Source: Bacillus sp. JCM 19041 (GTDB lineage: Bacteria > Bacillota > Bacilli > Bacillales > Bacillaceae_D). From it: a stretch of 64,000 nt of DNA. The stretch covers positions 1 to 64,000 of the forward strand of contig BAXC01000005.1 in NCBI GenBank assembly GCA_001310375.1, read 5' to 3'. Under the pieces are notes generated by a model that saw nothing but the letters and a program-made list of their open reading frames with translations, was not told the origin of the DNA and ran no database searches. Position numbers and translations under genes: made by a program. Position 1 is the first letter of the stretch; each line of letters begins with the position of its first letter. Positions 53,606-63,712 of this stretch are shown here, one piece after another.

Positions 53606-54673
53606 ATGGATGAACAGTTACAGATGTTAAAAGCACTAACTGATGCAAACGGAATCTCTGGTTTCGAAAAAGAAGCACGTGAGGTTATGCGTTCTTACAT
53701 AAGCCCCTATGCTGATTCGGTAGAAACCGATCATTTAGGCAGTTTAATTGCAAAGAAAACGGGTCTTGCAAACGGTCCTAAAATAATGGTAGCTGGTCAT
53801 TTAGATGAAATTGGCTTTATGGTCACAACAATCGATGAAAAAGGGTTTTTGCGGTTTCAAACAATTGGAGGTTGGTGGGGCCAAGTCATGCTTGCACAGC
53901 GTGTGACAGTCATGACGAAGAACGGATATATTGACGGAGTCATTGGTTCTAAGCCGCCTCATGTGTTATCGCCAGAAGCACGAAAAAAACCCGTAGAGAT
54001 AAAAGACATGTTTATTGATGTGGGTGCGTCTTCTAAAGAAGAAGCACAAGAATTTGGCATTATGCCAGGTGATGCGATCGTTCCGGTTTGTGAATTTACC
54101 GTAATGAAAAATGAAAAGTTATTAATGGCGAAAGCATGGGATAACCGAATTGGGTGTGCGATTGCCATTGATGTACTAAAGAATTTACAAGGGGAAGATC
54201 ATCCAAATATCGTCTATGGTGTTGGTACCGTACAAGAAGAAGTAGGTTTGCGTGGAGCAAAGACCAGTGCACACGCGATCAAACCGGATATTGGTTTTGG
54301 TATTGACGTTGGTATTGGTGCAGATACTCCTGGGACAAAAGGTGAAGGAACCCTAGGCGCTGGACCACAAATCATCTTATATGACGCTTCGATGATTGCG
54401 CATAAAGATCTACGTGATTTTGTTGTTCAAACTGCGGAGACAAATGGAATTCCTTATCAATTTGATTCCATTGCAGGTGGCGGAACAGATTCTGGTGCGA
54501 TTCATTTGACAGCAGATGGCGTTCCTGCACTTTCTATTACGATTGCGACACGCTATATCCACACTCATGCAGGTATTTTGCACCGCGATGATTATGAAAA
54601 TACAGTTAAGCTTCTTGTGGAGATCATTAAACAGCTTGATTCAGACAAAGTAAAAGAGTTGACATTTAGTTAA
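53606..54673 (+). CDS. ysdC: M42 family glutamyl/leucyl aminopeptidase YsdC
   Basis: Cobalt/zinc-dependent aminopeptidase with the tetrahedral TET-type fold. [14 protein letters not shown], metal ligands in [32 protein letters not shown] and [10 protein letters not shown]. 355 residues, intact. ATG 53606 after AAGGAGTG. B. subtilis ysdC has the same position. Confidence 0.93.
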   Translation: MDEQLQMLKALTDANGISGFEKEAREVMRSYISPYADSVETDHLGSLIAKKTGLANGPKIMVAGHLDEIGFMVTTIDEKGFLRFQTIGGWWGQVMLAQRVTVMTKNGYIDGVIGSKPPHVLSPEARKKPVEIKDMFIDVGASSKEEAQEFGIMPGDAIVPVCEFTVMKNEKLLMAKAWDNRIGCAIAIDVLKNLQGEDHPNIVYGVGTVQEEVGLRGAKTSAHAIKPDIGFGIDVGIGADTPGTKGEGTLGAGPQIILYDASMIAHKDLRDFVVQTAETNGIPYQFDSIAGGGTDSGAIHLTADGVPALSITIATRYIHTHAGILHRDDYENTVKLLVEIIKQLDSDKVKELTFS

Positions 54674-54693
54674 CGTAAGCAAGGAGATAGACA

Positions 54694-54974
54694 ATGAACG
54701 TGTACGGCAAATGGTCTTTTGTACTTACGCTTGTTTCAGCAGTGTTCTTAACTGTTTTTGCAGTGTTTTTACTTACAGGCTATGCAATCGCTCTTCCATC
54801 GTGGGTAACAAATGCGATAGGTTCAATTGCATTGTTGGTGTTATTTACAAGTGTAGGCTTTAGCTTAGCTCGATAGGGAAAGGTGAGCCAGGGAAGTGGA
54901 AGTTCGCTCCTTGGACTTTAATTGCTGTAAGTACAATTATACTTATTGTAATGCTGAACATCGTTTGGTTATAA
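54694..54974 (+). CDS. Small hypothetical membrane protein (frameshifted)
   Basis: Two hydrophobic helices (about 8-32 and 40-58), then the frame stops at 54876. Adding one base near 54873 continues it through GKGEPGKWKFAPWTLIAVST to a third helix and a stop at 54972-54974, about 93 residues. The continuation is clearly coding-like, so the short version is probably wrong. Family not recognised. AAGGAGA upstream. Confidence 0.6.
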
Positions 54975-54988
54975 TGAATTCAACGAAT

Positions 54989-55020
54989 GCGGCTTGCCAG
55001 CAAGTAGCGAGCCGCGTATT
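54989..55020 (+). terminator. Terminator after small membrane protein gene
   Basis: GCGGCTTGC / GCGAGCCGC (one G-T pair), 9-base loop, followed by GTATTTTGG. Confidence 0.65.
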
Positions 55021-55066
55021 TTGGCATACTCTAGAACAAAGAAGCGTACGGATATAGTATGCTTGC

Positions 55067-55252
55067 TTACATGACTTGATTGCGTATAAGGTCAATTCCA
55101 TATAAGAAAATGCTCACATGAAACACAAACAAAAAAAAGCGAAATCCTCTAAATCCATATTGCTCGATTGGGTGGTTGTACATGAAATAAAGCCCATAAC
55201 TCAAAAGCATGAAGGCAATAATGGTGAACGCCCAGCGAAATAAAGTATTCAT
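55067..55252 (-). CDS. Small hypothetical membrane protein
   Basis: A 61-residue protein with two hydrophobic segments (about 6-24 and 38-54) separated by a charged, Arg- and Phe-rich loop. ATG 55252 follows AGGAGC on the minus strand. Not recognised. Confidence 0.5.
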   Translation of the reverse strand: MNTLFRWAFTIIAFMLLSYGLYFMYNHPIEQYGFRGFRFFLFVFHVSIFLYGIDLIRNQVM

Positions 55253-55337
55253 TCAAATGCTCCTAACAACCGTTTTGCTCTATTGTATGGGCAGCTGGTT
55301 GATAATAGTATACAAGCAGGTTGAAAGGGGATAGTGG

Positions 55338-56074
55338 ATGAAGGATAAAGAACAAGATGGTTTCTTGAATGAAGAAGCGCTTGATGTATCCGTTCAATTT
55401 CTTGAATATTTCGCGGAAAGCTATCGGAAAGACAATGGAAAACAACCCACAATTACTGATTTGTGTAATGTTTTAAGAGTAGCGTTGGATTTAGAAGGTG
55501 AAATGTACTTTGATGAACTGAAAAATCATGTTGCTGCTAGTGTATCGGTTTACACAATGCCCCTTGATTCCTTTAGTGATATAAAACCCGGTGCAATTAT
55601 CGAGATTTATTTGCCAGAGATTGAGAAGTACTCATATGCTGTCGTTGTTAAAGGGTATGCAGGTAAAGATAGCAAGCGCCAATTTATATGCAGTTCTATC
55701 ATCTTTTTTTAAAAGAACAATTGTGCTCGAAACAAGTGAGGCAATGTTTTTTTGAAAAGGAGCCAGCTTTCTTAGTGTGTGTAACCAGAACTGGATTTAT
55801 GGAAGGCGACTGGCAAGTAATTGATCAACAAAAACCAATTGTTGACGAAAAAGTAGTTGAAGGTTCTTATTTTGTTTACTTTGAGGACGGACAGTATTAT
55901 CTTTCAGAGGGAAATGCTTATGTTCCATTAGAAGAAATGGTTAAAGTACAGCCGAGAATCGGCAAACGTTGCGGAAATCCCGCGGGTAAACTCGATAGTT
56001 CGATGGTTGAACAGATGCTCTGTGGGCTATTTGAAGGAAATTCGCTAGCGAACATAATTCGGTATAAGCTATAA
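55338..56074 (+). CDS. Hypothetical protein (frameshifted)
   Basis: About 245 residues, soluble and acidic. N-terminal helical half (residues 1-75), then two similar beta-rich stretches: KPGAIIEIYLPEIEKYSYAVVVKG and later GSYFVYFEDGQYYLSEGNAYVPLEEM (cited in part), which may be a duplicated small barrel. The frame breaks between 55680 and 55760. Either one base is missing near 55687, or one extra A near 55686 and one extra T near 55753; the second reads YAVLSSFFKRTIVLETSEAMFFEKEP. Start ATG 55338 after AAAGGGG. No function assigned. Confidence 0.6.
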
Positions 56075-56079
56075 TAAAG

Positions 56080-56104
56080 GCGAGCAGGTAATCTGCTCGC
56101 TTTT
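56080..56104. terminator. Bidirectional terminator
   Basis: GCGAGCAG / CTGCTCGC with a 5-base loop between convergent genes. Confidence 0.8.
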
Positions 56105-56112
56105 ATTATGAG

Positions 56113-56319
56113 TTAGTTCAACCCTTTGCTAATTTCAGCGCAAAGCTGTTCTTTCTCTGATTCATTTGCATTTTGCCAATAAACTTCCAAAAGGACGCCT
56201 AGTCCTGGGAGCATTTTTTCTTCTCCATTGTCAAGTGCATCAACAATGGTCGCTTCTACTTCGTCTTGGCTTGAACCTTGGATATTAGACATAATGGCTC
56301 CACGTAAATTAAATCCCAT
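56113..56319 (-). CDS. sspI: Small acid-soluble spore protein SspI
   Basis: Minor SASP of the H-type group, 68 residues, with the family core EEKMLPGLGVLLEVYWQNA-x-ESEK. The frame opens 90 bases earlier, but the start is ATG 56319, seven bases after AAGGAGG. Located next to ysgA as in B. subtilis. Expected to be forespore-specific (sigma-G); I did not find a convincing promoter by eye. Confidence 0.93.
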   Translation of the reverse strand: MGFNLRGAIMSNIQGSSQDEVEATIVDALDNGEEKMLPGLGVLLEVYWQNANESEKEQLCAEISKGLN

Positions 56320-56433
56320 TCTTCTACCTCCTTGGTGTAATGAATCCATCATAGTATGCCGCGGCTTGTCTAGAATATAAGCAAAAAACATCATATATAA
56401 AAAGTGCAAGATTTAAAAAGGAGTTTTACAAGA

Positions 56434-57191
56434 ATGAAGCGGATTGAATCGCTTAAAAATGAACGTGTTAAGAAATGGAAAAAATTGCATACAAAAAGAG
56501 GTCGTGAACAACAAGGGTTGTTTCTTGTAGAAGGAGAACATCTAGTTGAAGAGGCACTTAAGTCAAATTGGCTAGTCTCAACAATCATTACAAACACTCC
56601 TATATCAATCCCTTTTTCTGGTGAAGTTATTCAAGTAAATGATTCGGTTCTAAAAGAGCTTTCACGAACGGAAACCCCCCAAGGGATGATCGCGGTGTGT
56701 CAGCGGCAAGAGCTGAGTGAACCTACAGATCTTACTGGTGTTTATGTGGTACTTGATCGTATTCAAGACCCGGGAACCTTGGGACGATTATTCGCACGGC
56801 TCTTGCTGCAGGTGCAACTGCGGTAGTGGTCGGAACTGGATCGGTTGATGTGTTTAACGATAAAGTGATCCGTTCAACACAAGGAGCGATTTTTCATATC
56901 CCGGTATATGAAGGTGGACTTGAAGATTGGTTTAATGCTTTTGAGCAAGCAAAAATACCTGTATTTGGAACTTCGTTAATAGAGGCCATTCCGTACTTTG
57001 AGGTTGAAAAAACAAGTCATTTTGCTCTTTTATTTGGGAATGAAGGAGACGGTGTTGGGGAAGAATGGCTAAAACGGACAAGCCAGAACTTGTATATCCC
57101 GCAAAACCCTAAAGCTGAATCACTAAATGTTGCAGTCGCATCAGGTATTCTTCTGTATTCACTTAAATCGGATCTTGCGACTAAAGGCTAA
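56434..57191 (+). CDS. ysgA: TrmH/SpoU family RNA 2'-O-methyltransferase YsgA (frameshifted)
   Basis: Putative rRNA or tRNA 2'-O-methyltransferase with a SPOUT knot. N-terminal substrate-binding domain (LFLVEGEHLVEEAL), motif 1 DRIQDPGNLGTIIRTA, motif 2 ALLFGNEGDGV, and motif 3 IPQNPKAESLNVAVASGI. An A is missing near 56783 (PGNLGT restored). About 252 residues. ATG 56434 follows AAAGGAG. Confidence 0.9.
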
Positions 57192-57219
57192 GTTGATTAT
57201 AATGAAGGGTAATAATAAT

Positions 57220-57475
57220 TCACTATAAAGTAAAAAGCGCTGACAGAGACTAGTATGTTTATGTCCACCATTAAGGGAGGAAATGCCGTGACTGTAAGCA
57301 TTTCTATGGAAGGGTAAACTGAATTCACTCTTGAGCTGACATTCCTAAAGAATGTGACCGGTGAAAGCCGTTATCGAGAATGAAGTCAATACGCCTTACT
57401 GGCGTTTGTGAACTAAGGGTGGTACCACGAGCTTTCGTCCCTTTCTAAGGGATTAGAGAGCTCTTTTTTTGTTTT
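57220..57475 (+). promoter_or_regulatory. T-box leader of pheST (phenylalanine)
   Basis: Starts with the Stem I signature GACAGAGACTAGTA, has a TTC triplet at 57324-57326 as candidate Phe specifier, and the T-box AGGGTGGTACCACG at 57416-57429. A terminator hairpin with AAGG/CCTT and AGCT pairings ends in T7 (57429-57470). Uncharged tRNA-Phe should switch on pheST. Confidence 0.92.
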
Positions 57476-57500
57476 TACATAAAGTTAGGGAGGTAAGGAC

Positions 57501-58534
57501 ATGCGTGAACAGTTGGAAGCATTAAAAACAGAAGCATTAGAACAAGCGGCCAAGCCGAATCAGAGAAAGACGTCCAGGCGGTCCGGGTTGCATATTTGGG
57601 AAAGAAAGGGCCTATCACTGAAGTTCTTCGTGGCATGGGCAAACTTACCGCAGAAGAGCGTCCGATCATTGGTGCCTTGGCAAACGAGGTCCGAGATGAC
57701 ATAAAAACGAACCTTGATCAAAAAAGTGAGGTGCTTGAGAAAGAAGCACTGGAAAAACAATTACAATCAGAGTCCATTGATGTCACGTTGCCAGGAAGAC
57801 CGGCGTCACAAGGAACGATTCATCCGTTAAGTGCAGTAGTTACGGAAATTGAAGACATCTTCTTAGGTCTTGGTTTTTCTATTGGGGAAGGACCAGAAAT
57901 CGAAACCGATTACTATAACTTTGAGGCATTAAATTTACCAAAAGATCATCCAGCAAGAGATATGCAGGATTCATTTTATATCACTGATGAATTGTTGTTA
58001 AGGACTCAAACATCACCGGTGCAAGCAAGAACAATGGAAAAGCATGAAGGGAGAGGTCCTGTGAAGATTATTGTTCCAGGAAAAGTGTTCCGTCGGGACG
58101 ATGATGATGCAACGCATTCTCACCAATTCATGCAGACGGAAGGTCTTTATGTCGATAAAAACGTACGGATGAGTGATTTAAAAGGAATTTTAGAATCCTT
58201 TGCTAAGCAATTCTTTGGAATTGATCGCTCAATCCGTTTGCGCCCAAGTTTCTTTCCATTCACAGAACCATCTGTGGAGATTGATGTATCTTGTGGCATT
58301 TGTTCAGGTAGTGGTTGCCGGGTGTGCAAACAATCTGGTTGGATTGAGGTGCTCGGGGCAGGAATGGTTCACCCCCGTGTGTTGGAAATGAGTGGTTTTA
58401 ATCCTAATGAATATAGTGGTTTCGCTTTCGGCATGGGGGTTGAGCGATTAGCGATGTTGAAATATGACATTGATGATATTCGCCAATTTTATACGAATGA
58501 TGCCAGGTTTTTAATGCAATTCAAATCTGTTTAA
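57501..58534 (+). CDS. pheS: Phenylalanyl-tRNA synthetase alpha subunit (frameshifted)
   Basis: Catalytic alpha subunit of the alpha2-beta2 enzyme. Coiled-coil N-terminus, then [15 protein letters not shown], motif 2 with [10 protein letters not shown] and [11 protein letters not shown], and motif 3 [16 protein letters not shown] is missing near 57555 ([23 protein letters not shown] restored, cited in part). About 344 residues. ATG 57501 after GGGAGGT. Confidence 0.95.
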
Positions 58535-58547
58535 GGAGGGCCACACA

Positions 58548-60973
58548 TTGCTCGTTTCATACAAATGGTTACAAGAATATATAGAGGTTAGTGACGTTAG
58601 TCACAAGAAATAGCGGAAAAAATGACGCGAAGCGGAATTGAAATTGATTTTATTCATGAACGTAATTTAGGTGCTACTAAAGTAGTTGTTGGTTATGTAC
58701 AGGAAGTTCAACAACATCCAGACGCAGATAAATTAAATGTGTGTCAAGTAGATATAGGACAAGAAGAACATGTTCAAATTGTTTGTGGTGCCCCAAATGT
58801 GGCTGAAGGACAGTATGTGGCGGTTGCTCAAGTAGGTGCTCGTCTTCCTGGTGGAGTGAAAATCAAAAAAGCAAAATTGCGGGGACAAGAATCACAGGGC
58901 ATGATTTGTTCGTTACAAGAATTAGGAATCGAAAATAAACTTGTGCCAAAACGATATGTTGAAGGAATTTACGTGTTTTCTAATACGTCTGATGTTACTC
59001 CTGGTCAAGATGTTCTTGAGATTTTTTCATTAGACGATTCGATTCTTGAGCTTGATTTAACTGCAAATCGCTCAGATTGTATGCATATGCTTGGAGTTGC
59101 TTACGAACTTGCAGCTTTATATGATCGTCCAGTAAAAATGCCGAAGATAAAAGTAAGAGAAATAAAAGAAACAGCGGAAAGTCAATTGGATGTTTCAGTG
59201 GAGAACAAAGAGGATACACCATTTTATCAGGCGACAATGATTAAAAACATCAATGTCGCTCCATCACCAATATGGATGCAAAACCGGCTAATGGCTGCTG
59301 GCATTCGCCCGATTAGTAATGTTGTTGATGTGACGAATTATGTACTGCTTGAGTATGGTCAGCCACTACATGCCTTTGATTATGATGCTCTTGGAGCGAA
59401 AAATATTCATGTTCGTCGAGCGAACAGCAATGAGTCATTCACAACGTTGGATGGCGAAGAAAGAACACTTTCGGATGAACAGCTAGTTGTTACGAATGGG
59501 AAAATTCCAGTAGCACTCGCAGGCGTGATGGGTGGCCTTGATTCTGAAGTTACTGAAGGGACAACTACGATTGTTCTTGAAGCAGCAGCTTTTCATCCAA
59601 CGGTTGTGCGTCGGTCGGCAAAAATCAGTGGCCTTAGAAGTGATTCAAGTGCAAGGTTTGAAAAGGGCATTAATCAGTCAAGGGTTGGAGAAGCAGCTAG
59701 ACGAGCGGCTTATTTGATTCAAGAATTAGCTGGCGGTGTCGTTCTACATGGCACAGTAGAAGCAGATAACCGCTCTGGTAAAGAGGTTGTTATTGCTTTA
59801 AACCTTGATGAAATGAATAAACGCTTAGGGACTACATTATCTATTTCTGAAGTAGCAGGTATTATTGGTCGTTTACAGTTTCCTTGCGAAAAAGTGGGAG
59901 ATGATCTCCATGTTACTGTGCCGAACCGTCGTGGCGATATTCTTATTAAAGAAGACTTATATGAAGAAGTCGCACGCATATTTGGATACGACGACCTTCC
60001 ATCTACTTTACCAAGTGGTACAACGACACAAGGAAAACGGTCTGATTACCAAGTAAGTCGGATAAAGGCTGAACAATATTTACGTAGCGCTGGTTTGTCA
60101 GAAGTCATTACTTATTCATTAACAAGTAAACAAAAAGCAACAGTCTATGCTCCGAAAGGGATTAAACCGATTCGTATTGATAAGCCAATGAGCGAAGAGA
60201 GAAGTGTTATGCGCACAAGCTTGCTTCCGCATCTTTATGATATTGCTGCTTATAACGGGAGTCATAAGAACAACGATCTTTTTGTATATGAACGTGGTTC
60301 TGTCTTTTTAACAGATGAAGAGTCTCTTACACAATTACCGAAAGAACAAGAGCGATTAGCTGCCTTAATTAGCGGTGATTATCTAAGCCATCCTTGGCAA
60401 GGGGAGAAAAAAGAGGCTGATTTCTTTGTGCTGAAAGGCATTATGGAAGGGTTATTTGAAACACTTGGTCTGACAGAACGAATTCAGTTTGAACAGCATA
60501 AGGGTGAAGGATTCCATCCTGGTCGAACAGCTAACGTTCAATTTGATGGAAAATCGGTGGGCATCTTAGCGCAAGTACATCCAAGTGTACAAAAACAATT
60601 AGATTTAAAAGAGACTTATGTTTTTGAACTGAACTTGGAAACATTGCTTAACGCAGAACAAAAAACTGTAAACTATGCAGGAATTCCACGTTATCCAGCG
60701 ATTGTACGTGATATTGCCTTAGTTGTAGATGAACAAGTAACTGTTGCCAAATTAAAGCAGACCATCGAGGAATCAGGCGGTGAATTGTTGAAGGAAGTCG
60801 CTTTGTTTGATGTGTATGCTGGTGAGCATATGGAAGCTGGCAAGAAATCAACGGCTTTTTCATTAACATATAGACATAAAGACCGGACATTGACGGATGA
60901 AGAAGTGCAAAACGCACACGAATACGTGTTACAAGCGTTAACAGAAAAAGCTGGAGCGGTATTGCGTTCCTAA
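58548..60973 (+). CDS. pheT: Phenylalanyl-tRNA synthetase beta subunit (frameshifted at start)
   Basis: Beta subunit with tRNA-binding EMAP-like domain (40-150; HPDADKLNVCQVD), B3/B4 editing and B5 domains, catalytic-like core, and C-terminal FDX-ACB (PAIVRDIALVVDE). The open frame at 58622 lacks the true N-terminus; TTG 58548 with AAGGAGGG upstream gives MLVSYKWLQEYIEVSDVS and, after adding a C near 58602, joins PQEIAEKMTRSGIEIDF. About 808 residues. Overlap-free with pheS, one operon. Confidence 0.95.
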
Positions 60974-60984
60974 TAAATGTGGAA

Positions 60985-61018
60985 AACGGTCGCCCTAGAA
61001 GGGTGATCGTTTTTTTGG
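60985..61018 (+). terminator. Terminator of pheST
   Basis: AACGGTCGCCCT / AGGGTGATCGTT with two G-T pairs, 3-base loop and T7. Confidence 0.8.
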
Positions 61019-61091
61019 TTTTCAATTTAACAACTACATGGTATGATGAAACATAGTTTTAGTATGGCGCAACGTGCTGGGAGGTTCTTTC

Positions 61092-61328
61092 GTGGAGAAT
61101 GGCGACAAGAAAACAAGAACAACGGTCCGTATACAAGGCCAAATGTATAAAGTGGTCAGCGAAGAAGAGCCTGCCCATGTAAAAGAAGTGGCAAATTATA
61201 TTAACGAAAAAATGGATGAGTTAAAAAAACGGAATCCATATTTAGATACAACAAAATTATCAGTGTTAACGGCTTTAAACATTGCTGATGAATATTTGAA
61301 ATTGAAACGAGAAAACGAAGGAGAATGA
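61092..61328 (+). CDS. zapA: Cell division protein ZapA
   Basis: Promotes FtsZ bundling at the division site. 78 residues with the ZapA domain start (TTVRIQGQMYKVVSEEEP) and the C-terminal coiled coil (ALNIADEYLKLKRE). GTG 61092 is preferred; the in-frame GTG at 61074 lies before the GGGAGG site. Coupled with the CvpA-family gene one base after its stop. Confidence 0.92.
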   Translation: MENGDKKTRTTVRIQGQMYKVVSEEEPAHVKEVANYINEKMDELKKRNPYLDTTKLSVLTALNIADEYLKLKRENEGE

Positions 61329-61329
61329 A

Positions 61330-61868
61330 ATGCTCAGTTTAGTCATTATGCTTTTGCTGGTTTTCGGCTTTTTTATAGGCAGACGTCGAGGGTTCATTTT
61401 ACAGCTGATTCATTTAGTAGCTTTTTTGTTGCTATATTTGTGGCATGGAGTTATTATGAACGACTCGCTAGCACCATTCGGTTGTATATCCCTTACCCTG
61501 ATTTTTCTGCGGACGGTGCCTTTGGTATGATCATTAATTCCTTTGACGCAGAAAGTGTTTATTATTCAGCAATTGCATTCGCAATTTTGTTCTTTGGTAC
61601 TAAAATAATTCTGCATATTATTGGTTCAATGCTTGACTTTGTGTCACATTTACCAATTTTAAATACGATTAATAAGCTTTTCGGAGGAATTTTAGGCTTC
61701 GTAGAAAACTATTTACTTGTATTTGTGTTGCTGTATGTTGCAACGGTTATTCCGATTAGTGGGATTCAATCTGCATTGCAGTCTTCTGTAGTAGCAGAGT
61801 TCATGATTTACAATACGCCTTATTTATCTGATTGGTTAAATGAATTATGGGTACGTCCGACATTTTAA
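61330..61868 (+). CDS. CvpA family membrane protein (frameshifted)
   Basis: CvpA/YshB-type protein with four hydrophobic helices, about 179 residues. The first frame ends early; a missing T near 61425 links VAFFVAIFVAWSYYERLAST to the later ILFFGTKIILHIIGSMLDFV and GGILGFVENYLLVFVLLYV. Function unknown; often linked to cell wall or division. Between zapA and polX as in B. subtilis (yshB). Confidence 0.87.
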
Positions 61869-61870
61869 GT

Positions 61871-61903
61871 GGCAGCTCGCGCGGATTGCGGGCTGTCTTT
61901 TCT
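61871..61903 (+). terminator. Terminator after cvpA-type gene
   Basis: GGCAGCTCGC / GCGGGCTGTC with G-T pairs, then TTTTCT. Confidence 0.65.
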
Positions 61904-61913
61904 AGTATTCGGT

Positions 61914-61943
61914 TTGATTTTCACAAACTAAACTCGTTATGAT
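61914..61943 (+). promoter_or_regulatory. Sigma-A promoter of polX
   Basis: TTGATT, 18-base spacer, TATGAT, about 30 bases before the polX start. Confidence 0.55.
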
Positions 61944-61971
61944 AGAGGAAGCAAGTAAAGGGGCGAGGTAA

Positions 61972-63693
61972 GTGGACAAAAAACATGTGATTCAACTATT
62001 AGAAGAAATAGCAGTGTATCTTGAAATAAAAGGGGAAAACCCTTTTAAAATATCCGCTTATCGAAAAGCGGCACAGACGTTAGAAAAAGATGAACGTAAC
62101 CTAGAGCAAATTGGTGATCCTAAACAACTCACTGGTGTAGGACAAGCAACGTCCGATGTGATTTTGGAACTTAAACAAACTGGTGTTTCAACGACGTTGG
62201 AAGAGTTGAAAAACGAGATCCCAACCGGGCTTATCCCATTGCTAACATTACCTGGACTTGGTGGCAAAAAAATAGGGCGTTTGTATCGAGAACTAGGTGT
62301 TACCGATGCGGATCGTTTGCTGCAAGCTGCGAAGGCGCAACAGATTAGAGGTTTGGCTGGTTTTGGACAAAAATCGGAGCAAAAGATTGTGGAAGCATTT
62401 GCGGTTTGGAACAGGAGACCAGAAAGGTTGCCAATTGCACAGGTGCTCCCATTCGCAGAACAATTAGAGATACAATTAGCGAACTTAACCGACGTTATTC
62501 GCTTCTCTAGAGCAGGCAGCTTACGGCGAATGAGAGAGACTGTAAAAGATATTGATTATATTATTGCAACCGATCATGTAAGTTCTGTCAGAGAGCAGTT
62601 GTTGAACTTAGAGGGGATAAAAGGGGTTATTGCGAAAGGAGATACAAAAGTATCAGTAGAGCTAACGCTCGAAGCTGATACAATTTCAGTCGATTTCCGT
62701 CTGGTTGCAGATCATGAATTTGCAACAGCTCTTCATCATTTTACTGGTTCAAAAGATCATAATGTAAAGATGAGACAATTAGCTAAGCAACAAAACGAGA
62801 AAATAAACGAATATGGTATCGAATTACAAGAGACAGGTGAGGTACGGACGTTTAAAAATGAAACGTTGTTTTTTAATCATTTTGGTTTGCCTTATATTCC
62901 TCCTGAAGCAAGAGAAGATGGTAGCGAAATCGAACGCTATAAAGACAATGAGATAACCGTATATTCTTCTGATGCTCGTGCCGACCTTCATATGCATACG
63001 ACATGGAGTGATGGTGCCCACTCGATTGAAGAAATGGCAGAGGCAGCAAAAGCAAGAAATTATTCTCATATGGCTATTACCGACCATTCCCGCTATTTAA
63101 AGGTGGCTAACGGTTTATCCATCGAGCGATTAAAAGAGCAACATGACCGGATCCGTGCATATAATCAAGCGAATTCCGATTTTACTATTTTATCGGGAAT
63201 TGAGATGGATATCTTACCAAATGGAGAGCTCGATTATCCGAATTCTGTCCTTGAGGAAGTAGACTTTGTGATTGCATCTATTCACTCTGCTTTTTCTCAA
63301 AATAGAGAGACTTTAATGGCGCGTATGAAACAAGCAATGTTTAACCCTAATGTCAATTTAATAGCCCACCCAACCGGACGATTAATTGGGCGTCGGGAAG
63401 GCTATGATGTTGATGTGGAACAATTGATTGAGTGGGCAGCAGAAACAAATACAGCATTGGAACTGAATTCAAGTCCGAGTCGGTTGGATTTAGAAGTAAA
63501 ATGGTTAAAGCAGGCTGCAGAAAAAGAAGTGCTGATCTCAATTAATTCTGATGCCCATCGCATGCAAACATTACAATTCGTCGACTATGGTTACGCTCAT
63601 GCCAGAAAAGCGATGCTTTCAAATGAGCAAATCATCAATATGTGGCCGCTCGATCGATTAAAACAATGGTTAAAAGATAAGCGTAAGTTTTAA
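61972..63693 (+). CDS. polX: DNA polymerase/3'-5' exonuclease PolX
   Basis: Family X repair polymerase with PHP exonuclease. Helix-hairpin-helix regions (about 50-130), polymerase palm with metal-binding Asp in KDIDYIIATD and VDFRLV, then the C-terminal PHP domain with DLHMHTTWSDG, ITDHS, SGIEMDIL, IASIHSAF and NSDAH. 573 residues, intact. GTG 61972 after GGGGCGAGG. Upstream of mutS2 as in B. subtilis. Confidence 0.94.
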   Translation: MDKKHVIQLLEEIAVYLEIKGENPFKISAYRKAAQTLEKDERNLEQIGDPKQLTGVGQATSDVILELKQTGVSTTLEELKNEIPTGLIPLLTLPGLGGKKIGRLYRELGVTDADRLLQAAKAQQIRGLAGFGQKSEQKIVEAFAVWNRRPERLPIAQVLPFAEQLEIQLANLTDVIRFSRAGSLRRMRETVKDIDYIIATDHVSSVREQLLNLEGIKGVIAKGDTKVSVELTLEADTISVDFRLVADHEFATALHHFTGSKDHNVKMRQLAKQQNEKINEYGIELQETGEVRTFKNETLFFNHFGLPYIPPEAREDGSEIERYKDNEITVYSSDARADLHMHTTWSDGAHSIEEMAEAAKARNYSHMAITDHSRYLKVANGLSIERLKEQHDRIRAYNQANSDFTILSGIEMDILPNGELDYPNSVLEEVDFVIASIHSAFSQNRETLMARMKQAMFNPNVNLIAHPTGRLIGRREGYDVDVEQLIEWAAETNTALELNSSPSRLDLEVKWLKQAAEKEVLISINSDAHRMQTLQFVDYGYAHARKAMLSNEQIINMWPLDRLKQWLKDKRKF

Positions 63694-63712
63694 AAAGAAG
63701 GGAGTTGCACAA

